Under the pieces are notes generated by a model that saw only the letters and a list, made by a program, of their open reading frames with translations, ran no database searches and was not told the origin of the DNA. Made by a program: the position numbers and the translations under genes. This document shows positions 54,519 to 64,000 of a DNA stretch of 64,000 nucleotides, one piece after another. The stretch lies in the NCBI GenBank assembly GCA_965199875.1, contig OZ241346.1, forward strand, positions 2,852,001 through 2,916,000, in the 5' to 3' direction. Every line of letters begins with the position of its first letter. The stretch's first letter is position 1. Source of the DNA: VXYL01 sp965199875 (lineage in GTDB: Bacteria; Pseudomonadota; Gammaproteobacteria; Pseudomonadales; Azotimanducaceae).

Positions 54519-54905
54519 ATGGCCTTGGCCAAAGACGAAATTTTGAACGCGATCGCCGACATGAGCGTCATGGAAGTCGTGGAGCTTGTACAAGCCATGG
54601 AGGAGAAGTTCGGCGTCAGCGCGGCGGCCGCCGCGGTGGTTGCGCCGGTTGCGGCAGCGGGCGCCGAGGATCAGAACGGCACCACCGAAGAGCAGAGCGA
54701 GTTCACCGTCATGCTGGCCAGCGTCGGCGACAAGAAGGTGAACGTCATAAAGGCGGTACGCGCCATTACCGGCCTCGGCCTCAAGGAGGCCAAGGCGCTG
54801 GTGGACGGGGCGCCCTCGCAGATCAAGGAGGGCGTTGGCAAGGACGAATCGGAGGAGATCAAGAAGCAGTTGGAAGAAGCTGGCGCAGCGGTCGAAGTCA
54901 AGTAG
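54519..54905 (+). CDS. rplL: 50S ribosomal protein L7/L12
   Basis: 128 residues. The N-terminal dimerisation helices (AKDEILNAIADMSVMEVVEL), an Ala-rich hinge (AAAAAVVAPVAAAG) and the C-terminal factor-binding domain (KVNVIKAVRAITGLGLKEAK, then LVDGAPSQIKEG) are intact. The hinge includes extra residues (EDQNGTTEEQ), making it slightly longer than usual. GAGGAG precedes ATG 54519. Confidence 0.97.
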   Translation: MALAKDEILNAIADMSVMEVVELVQAMEEKFGVSAAAAAVVAPVAAAGAEDQNGTTEEQSEFTVMLASVGDKKVNVIKAVRAITGLGLKEAKALVDGAPSQIKEGVGKDESEEIKKQLEEAGAAVEVK

Positions 54906-54958
54906 ACCGCTTGCAGAACCGAATGTCTTCGACGCAGCGACCGACGCCGTCGCGTGGC

Positions 54959-54984
54959 GCGGCCTTGCCTCGCGCAAGGGCCGC
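54959..54984 (+). promoter_or_regulatory. hairpin in the rplL-rpoB intergenic region (attenuator or RNase site candidate)
   Basis: GCGGCCTTGC (54959-54968) pairs with GCAAGGGCCGC (54974-54984) with one bulged G and a five-base loop. E. coli has a partial terminator and an RNase III site in the same 200-300-base gap, which lowers rpoBC output relative to rplJL. The absence of a U-tract argues for processing or pausing rather than simple termination. The rest of the gap (54906-55122) has no gene. Confidence 0.5.
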
Positions 54985-55122
54985 GACGGTGCTGAACACG
55001 AGACCGCGCCTGCGCCCCAAGGGCGTGGGCGGCGGTCGTTCGCGCTTGTCCATACGCGAGCCGCTGGCGGTTCGACATCGCGCCGTGCGCCGAGACGAAA
55101 CGTAGAGCAAGGAGTTTCTCGA

Positions 55123-59346
<4,224 letters not shown>

Positions 59347-59414
59347 GCGCGCCCAACGGGCGCGCCGCGACTTGAAGTCGACGCGGCCAAGGGAATCTAG
59401 GCAAGAGGAACGAC

Positions 59415-62400
59415 ATGAAAGATCTGATGAATCTGTTTCGCGCCGGCCAGGGCAAGGTCGACGAGTTCGACACCCTGAAGATCGGCCTCGCCGCGCCGGA
59501 CATGATCCGGTCGTGGTCCTACGGAGAAGTGAAGAAGCCCGAGACCATCAACTACCGCACCCTCAAGCCGGAGCGCGACGGCCTGTTCTGCGCCCGCATC
59601 TTCGGCCCGGCCAAGGACTACGAGTGCCTGTGCGGCAAGTACAAGCGCCTCAAGCATCGCGGCGTCGTCTGCGAGAAGTGCGGCGTCGAGGTGACCCTCT
59701 CCAAGGTGCGCCGGGAGCGCATGGGGCACATCGAGCTGGCGAGCCCGGTGGCGCACATCTGGTTCCTGAAGTCGCTGCCGTCGCGCATCGGCCTGTTGCT
59801 GGACATGACCCTGCGCGACATCGAGCGCGTGCTCTACTTCGAGTCCTTCGTCGTCGTCGATCCGGGGTTGACGGACCTCGAAACGGGCCAACTGCTCACG
59901 GACGAAGAGTATTTCGGCAAAATCGAAGAGCATGGCGACGAGTTCACCGCCAAGATGGGCGCCGAGGCGGTGCTCGATCTTCTCGACGCCATCGATCTGG
60001 AGCGCGAGATCGAGCAGCTGCGCGAGGAAATCCCGCAGACCAAGTCCGAAACCAAGATCAAGAAGCTGTCCAAGCGCTTGAAGCTGATGCAGGCGTTCGT
60101 CTCCTCCGGCAACAAGCCGGAATGGATGATCATGACGGTGCTGCCGGTGCTGCCGCCGGACCTGCGCCCGCTGGTGCCCCTCGACGGCGGCCGCTTCGCC
60201 ACTTCGGACTTGAACGATCTGTACCGGCGGGTGATCAACCGCAACAACCGGCTGAAGCGGCTGCTCGATCTGAACGCGCCGGACATCATCGTGCGCAACG
60301 AAAAGCGCATGCTGCAGGAAGCGGTGGACGCGCTGCTCGACAACGGCCGCCGCGGCCGCGCCATCACCGGCTCGAACCGCCGGCCGCTGAAGTCCCTGGC
60401 GGACATGATCAAGGGCAAGCAGGGGCGTTTCCGCCAGAATCTGCTCGGCAAGCGCGTGGACTACTCCGGGCGCACGGTGATCGTCGTCGGCCCCACCTTG
60501 AAGCTGCATCAGTGCGGCCTGCCGAAGAAGATGGCCCTCGAGCTCTTCAAGCCGTTCATCTTCAGCAAGCTCGAAGCGCGCGGGCTCTCCACCACCATCA
60601 AGGCGGCCAAGAAGATGGTCGAGCGGGAAACCCCGGAGGTCTGGGACATTCTCGCCGAGGTCATCCGCGAGCACCCGGTGCTGCTGAACCGGGCGCCGAC
60701 CCTGCACCGGCTGGGCATTCAGGCCTTCGAGCCGCTGCTCATCGAAGGCAAGGCCATTCAGCTGCATCCGCTGGTGTGCGCCGCCTTCAACGCCGACTTC
60801 GACGGCGACACCATGTCGGTACACGTGCCGCTGACGCTCGAAGCGCAGCTGGAAGCCCGGGCGCTGATGATGTCCACCAACAACGTGCTCTCGCCGGCCA
60901 GCGGCGAACCGATCATCGTGCCCACCCAGGACGTCGTGCTCGGCATCTACTACCTCACCCGCGACCGGGAAGGCGCGAATGGCGAGGGCCTGGTCTTTGC
61001 CGACGTGGCCGAAGCCACCCGCGCCCACGCCGAGGGCAAGGTGGATCTGCATGCCAAGGTGAAGGTGCGCATCAAGGACGCCGACGCCCCCGAGGGCAGT
61101 TTGCGCGAGACCACGGTGGGCCGGGCGCTGCTGTACGAACTCGTGCCGCCGCCGCTGCCGTTCAAGCTGGTCGACCAGGCGATGGACCGGCACACCATTT
61201 CCGCCGCCATCAACGCCTGCTACCGGGAAGTCGGCTTGAAGGAAACCGTGGTCTTCGCCGACCAGCTCATGTACATGGGCTTCGCCTACTCCACTTCCTC
61301 CGGTTCCTCCATCGGCATCGAGGACTTCGCCATTCCGGAGAAGAAAGAGCGCATCATCCAGGAAGCTCGCAAGGAGGTGGACGAGATCGAAGCCCAGTAC
61401 GCATCGGGCCTCGTCACCGAGGGCGAGAAGTACAACAAGGTGGTGGACATCTGGTCCCGTGCGGAAGGTCTGGTGGCGGAAGCCATGATGGACCGCATCT
61501 CGCACGAGAAGATCGCCGGCCGCGACGGTGCCGAGGTGGATCAGCAGTCCTTCAATTCCATCTACATCTACTCTGATTCCGGCGCCCGGGGCTCGGCGAC
61601 CCAGCTTCGCCAGCTGGCCGGCATGAGGGGGCTGATGACCCGCCCGGACGGCAGCATCATCGAAACGCCGATCATCGCCAACTTCCGCGAAGGGCTGTCG
61701 GTGAACGAGTACTTCATCTCCACCCACGGCGCCCGCAAAGGCTTGGCGGATACGGCGTTGAAGACCGCCAACTCGGGCTACCTAACTCGGCGCCTGGTGG
61801 ACGTCGCCCAGGACCTCGTGGTCACCGAACTCGACTGCGGCACCAGCGAAGGGCTGGTGATGTCGGCGCTGATCCAAGGCGGGGACGTGGTGGAACCGCT
61901 GGCGGCGCGGGTGCTGGGGCGAGTGGTGGCGAGCACCGTGTACGACGCCGACGGCGAGACCGAGCGCATTCCCGCCGGCACCATGCTGGACGAAGGCTGG
62001 GTGGACCGCCTGGAGCAGCTGGGGGTGGACGAAGTGAAGGTGCGCTCGGCCATCACCTGCGAGACCGCTCATGGCGTCTGCGCGGAGTGCTACGGGCGGG
62101 ATCTGGCGCGCGGCCACACCGTCAACGTCGGCGAGGCGGTGGGCGTCATCGCCGCGCAGTCCATCGGCGAACCTGGCACCCAGCTCACCATGCGCACCTT
62201 CCACATCGGCGGCGCGGCGTCCCGAGCCACCGAGACGGACAGCATCCAGGTGAAGTACGGCGGCACCGTGCGCATGCACAACTTGAAGACCGTGGAGCGC
62301 GAGTCCGGCGAGCTGGTCGCGGTCTCCCGCTCCGGGGAAATCGCCATCATCGACGACCACGGGCGCGAGCGCGAACGGCACAAGCTGGACTACGGCACGG

Positions 62401-63605
62401 TGATGTCGGCGCGTCCGAACTCCCGCGTGGAAGCTGGCGAAGTCATCGCCGCGTGGGATCCGCACACCCATCCGATCATTACCGAGGTGGCCGGCAAGAT
62501 CGTCTTCGAGGACATGGAAGACACCCTCTCCATCAAGACGACCACCGATGAACTCACCGGCCTGTCGAGCATCGAAGTGATTCCGATCCAGGAGCGGCGC
62601 GCGGCCGGCAAGGACCTGCGCCCGGCGGTGCGCCTGGTGGACGAGAACGACGATCCGGTCAACTTGGCAGGCGCCGACGTGCCGGCCCGCTACCCGTTGC
62701 CGGAGCGCGCCATTCTGAACCTGGTGGAAGGCGAAACGGTGGGCAAGGGCGACTTCATCGCGCGCATCGCGCGGGAAGGCGTGAAGGCCCGGGACCTGGT
62801 CGGCGGTCTGCCGCGGGTGGCCGACCTCTTCGAGGCGCGCAAGCCCAAGGAGCCAGCCGTGCTCGCGGAAGCCACCGGCACGGTCAGCTTCGGCAAGGAA
62901 ACCAAGGGCAAGCGCCGTCTCGTCATCACCGACGCCGAAGGCCAGTCGGTGGAAACGCTGATTCCCAAGACCCGGCAGATTTCGGTGTTCGAGGGCGAGC
63001 AGGTGGAACGCGGCGAGGTGGTGTCCGAAGGGCCGGAAAGTGCGCACGACATTCTGCGCTTGAAGGGCGTCGCCGAACTGGCGCGCTACATCACCTACGA
63101 GATCCAGGAGGTGTACCGGCTGCAGGGCGTGCCCATCAACGACAAGCACATCGAGACCATCGTGCGGCAAATGCTGCGCAAGGTGGAAGTGACGGACCCG
63201 GGCGACTCGGAGTACATCCGCGGCGAGCAGGCCGAGTACGCCAACGTGCTGGCGGAGAACGAGCGCCTGGCCGCCGAGGACAAGAACCCCGTGGTCTTCG
63301 AGCGCACGCTGCTCGGCATCACCAAGGCGGCCTTGGCCACCGAGTCGTTCATCTCCGCGGCGTCGTTCCAAGAAACCACGCGAGTGCTTACCGAGGCTGC
63401 GGTGACCGGCAAGCGCGACCACCTGCGCGGCCTGAAGGAGAACGTCGTGGTGGGCAGGCTGATCCCCGCCGGCACGGGCCTCGCCCATCACCGGGAACGT
63501 CGTCAAGAGCGGGAAGAAGCCGCCCAGGTGCGCTTGGCCCGGGAGCAGGGAGCGACCGCGGACGAGGTGGAACAGGCGCTGTCCGAGGCGCTGAGCTCGC
63601 GCTAG
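59415..63605 (+). CDS. rpoC: DNA-directed RNA polymerase subunit beta-prime
   Basis: A 1396-residue beta-prime subunit. The N-terminal zinc site has C71, C73, C86 and C89 (ECLCGKYKRL and CEKCGVEV). The catalytic loop reads NADFDGDTMSVHVP: the three Mg-binding Asp are intact, but T466 replaces the almost invariant Gln and Ser replaces Ala. The trigger loop (MRTFHIGGAASR), bridge helix region, second zinc cluster (CETAHGVCAECYG) and C-terminal block SFQETTRVLTEAAVTGKRD are normal. It follows rpoB by 68 bases in the same operon. AAGAGGAA precedes the ATG. Confidence 0.98.
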   Translation: MKDLMNLFRAGQGKVDEFDTLKIGLAAPDMIRSWSYGEVKKPETINYRTLKPERDGLFCARIFGPAKDYECLCGKYKRLKHRGVVCEKCGVEVTLSKVRRERMGHIELASPVAHIWFLKSLPSRIGLLLDMTLRDIERVLYFESFVVVDPGLTDLETGQLLTDEEYFGKIEEHGDEFTAKMGAEAVLDLLDAIDLEREIEQLREEIPQTKSETKIKKLSKRLKLMQAFVSSGNKPEWMIMTVLPVLPPDLRPLVPLDGGRFATSDLNDLYRRVINRNNRLKRLLDLNAPDIIVRNEKRMLQEAVDALLDNGRRGRAITGSNRRPLKSLADMIKGKQGRFRQNLLGKRVDYSGRTVIVVGPTLKLHQCGLPKKMALELFKPFIFSKLEARGLSTTIKAAKKMVERETPEVWDILAEVIREHPVLLNRAPTLHRLGIQAFEPLLIEGKAIQLHPLVCAAFNADFDGDTMSVHVPLTLEAQLEARALMMSTNNVLSPASGEPIIVPTQDVVLGIYYLTRDREGANGEGLVFADVAEATRAHAEGKVDLHAKVKVRIKDADAPEGSLRETTVGRALLYELVPPPLPFKLVDQAMDRHTISAAINACYREVGLKETVVFADQLMYMGFAYSTSSGSSIGIEDFAIPEKKERIIQEARKEVDEIEAQYASGLVTEGEKYNKVVDIWSRAEGLVAEAMMDRISHEKIAGRDGAEVDQQSFNSIYIYSDSGARGSATQLRQLAGMRGLMTRPDGSIIETPIIANFREGLSVNEYFISTHGARKGLADTALKTANSGYLTRRLVDVAQDLVVTELDCGTSEGLVMSALIQGGDVVEPLAARVLGRVVASTVYDADGETERIPAGTMLDEGWVDRLEQLGVDEVKVRSAITCETAHGVCAECYGRDLARGHTVNVGEAVGVIAAQSIGEPGTQLTMRTFHIGGAASRATETDSIQVKYGGTVRMHNLKTVERESGELVAVSRSGEIAIIDDHGRERERHKLDYGTVMSARPNSRVEAGEVIAAWDPHTHPIITEVAGKIVFEDMEDTLSIKTTTDELTGLSSIEVIPIQERRAAGKDLRPAVRLVDENDDPVNLAGADVPARYPLPERAILNLVEGETVGKGDFIARIAREGVKARDLVGGLPRVADLFEARKPKEPAVLAEATGTVSFGKETKGKRRLVITDAEGQSVETLIPKTRQISVFEGEQVERGEVVSEGPESAHDILRLKGVAELARYITYEIQEVYRLQGVPINDKHIETIVRQMLRKVEVTDPGDSEYIRGEQAEYANVLAENERLAAEDKNPVVFERTLLGITKAALATESFISAASFQETTRVLTEAAVTGKRDHLRGLKENVVVGRLIPAGTGLAHHRERRQEREEAAQVRLAREQGATADEVEQALSEALSSR

Positions 63606-63618
63606 GCAGGTGCTGCGC

Positions 63619-63659
63619 GCACGACCGGCATCGGCTGCTCGGGCCGATGCCGGCCGTGC
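63619..63659 (+). terminator. strong GC-rich hairpin after rpoC
   Basis: A 17-bp stem with one mismatch (63619-63635 against 63643-63659) and a seven-base loop starts 13 bases after the rpoC stop. It is the strongest hairpin seen in the window and is well placed to end the rplJL-rpoBC transcript. There is no U-tract, so it may work with Rho or act as a 3' stabiliser. Confidence 0.6.
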
Positions 63660-63707
63660 CTCCGCGACGCCGTCGAGTATATTGAAGACGAACGGGAGGG
63701 CGACAAC

Positions 63708-64000
63708 TTGGACCTGGCAGGCAAGAAAGCCATCGTGCTTGGCGGCACGTCGGGCATCGGTTTGGCGGCAACCCGGCAGCTTGAAGCCGCCGGCGCCACG
63801 GTGGTCGCCGGCAGCCGCTCCGCCGACAACCTCGAACGCGCCCGGACGCTTACTGGCGATGGCGTCAGCTTCTGCACCATCGACGTCTTGCACCGGGATG
63901 CGTTGACGGCCTTGTTCGAGGCCAACCACGGCTTCGACGTTCTGGTCAACGCGGCCACCGGCGGCGAGCGGGCGTCCGGGCCCTTTCTGCAGATGGACCT
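63708..64000 (+). CDS. short-chain dehydrogenase/reductase, N-terminal part (cut by window end)
   Basis: The first 97 codons of an SDR: LDLAGKKAIVLGGTSGIGLA contains the TGxxxGIG-type loop (GGTSGIG), and VLVNAATGG stands at the NNAG position. The start is TTG 63708, because a GGAGGG site lies seven bases upstream and no ATG fits. A TATATT hexamer at 63678-63683 may be its -10 box. In most gammaproteobacteria rpsL follows rpoC, so this is a synteny break. Confidence 0.8.
   Translation, partial: MDLAGKKAIVLGGTSGIGLAATRQLEAAGATVVAGSRSADNLERARTLTGDGVSFCTIDVLHRDALTALFEANHGFDVLVNAATGGERASGPFLQMD

Overview
The window is high-GC DNA from a chromosome that looks gammaproteobacterial. The evidence is the order atpIBEFHAGDC, the cluster tRNA-Tyr/Gly/Thr-tuf-tRNA-Trp-secE-nusG-rplKAJL-rpoBC, recA-recX behind a CTG-N10-CAG LexA box, a CsrA of the gammaproteobacterial type and an 887-residue homodimeric-type AceE. 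Several neighbourhoods are not the usual ones: recX is not followed by alaS, atpC is not followed by glmU, rpoC is not followed by rpsL, and aceE stands without aceF or lpd. This suggests an uncultivated lineage. The mix of Uma2, clan AA protease and Rpn-type genes and fatty-acid/CoA enzymes is reminiscent of marine or host-associated genomes, but that is inference only.

Layout. 1-3.5 kb: 3' end of pgk, an FAD-linked 2-hydroxyacid dehydrogenase, then recA and recX. 3.5-5 kb: an AbiE-type type IV toxin-antitoxin pair inserted head-to-tail against recX. 5-12.1 kb: complete F1Fo ATP synthase operon behind a clear sigma70 promoter. 12.2-19.4 kb: amidohydrolase, lipoprotein, a lower-GC nuclease-like gene, thyX, an orphan histidine kinase, a metallophosphoesterase, arfB and a small basic protein of unknown function. 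19.4-26.3 kb: aceE, a coupled SDR/periplasmic-protein pair, and a mandelate-racemase-like plus Gfo/Idh/MocA pair. 26.5-28.3 kb: csrA, coaD and a Uma2 protein.

28.3-36.8 kb: a quinone-oxidoreductase-like MDR enzyme, an SDR without the YxxxK catalytic pair, a degraded AAA ATPase, a crotonase coupled to a small exported protein, a lipoprotein M16 peptidase and a Na+/solute symporter. 36.9-39.5 kb is a small accessory patch holding a Uma2-like gene, a frameshifted clan AA aspartic protease gene and a stand-alone Swt1-like HEPN protein. 39.5-48.4 kb carries small-molecule and acyl-CoA enzymes (RraA-like, VOC, PaaI thioesterase, CaiB, MOSC, MaoC-like), a MacB-like ABC pair, metY and a Cof-type phosphatase. 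48.6-49.8 kb is a frameshifted Rpn-family nuclease gene behind two hairpins.

49.9-63.7 kb is the translation/transcription super-cluster: four tRNAs, EF-Tu, SecE, NusG, L11, L1, L10, L7/L12, RpoB and RpoC. These proteins are canonical except for three points: an Asn at the rifampicin-contact His of RpoB, a five-copy pentapeptide repeat in RpoB, and Thr replacing Gln directly after the RpoC catalytic aspartates. The window ends inside another SDR gene.

I found no CRISPR array, rRNA, intact transposase, prophage or riboswitch. I did not find a clear multi-gene system that is wholly new. The best candidates for novelty are the HEPN/protease/Uma2 patch, the basic protein at 18.7 kb and the unusual polymerase residues.
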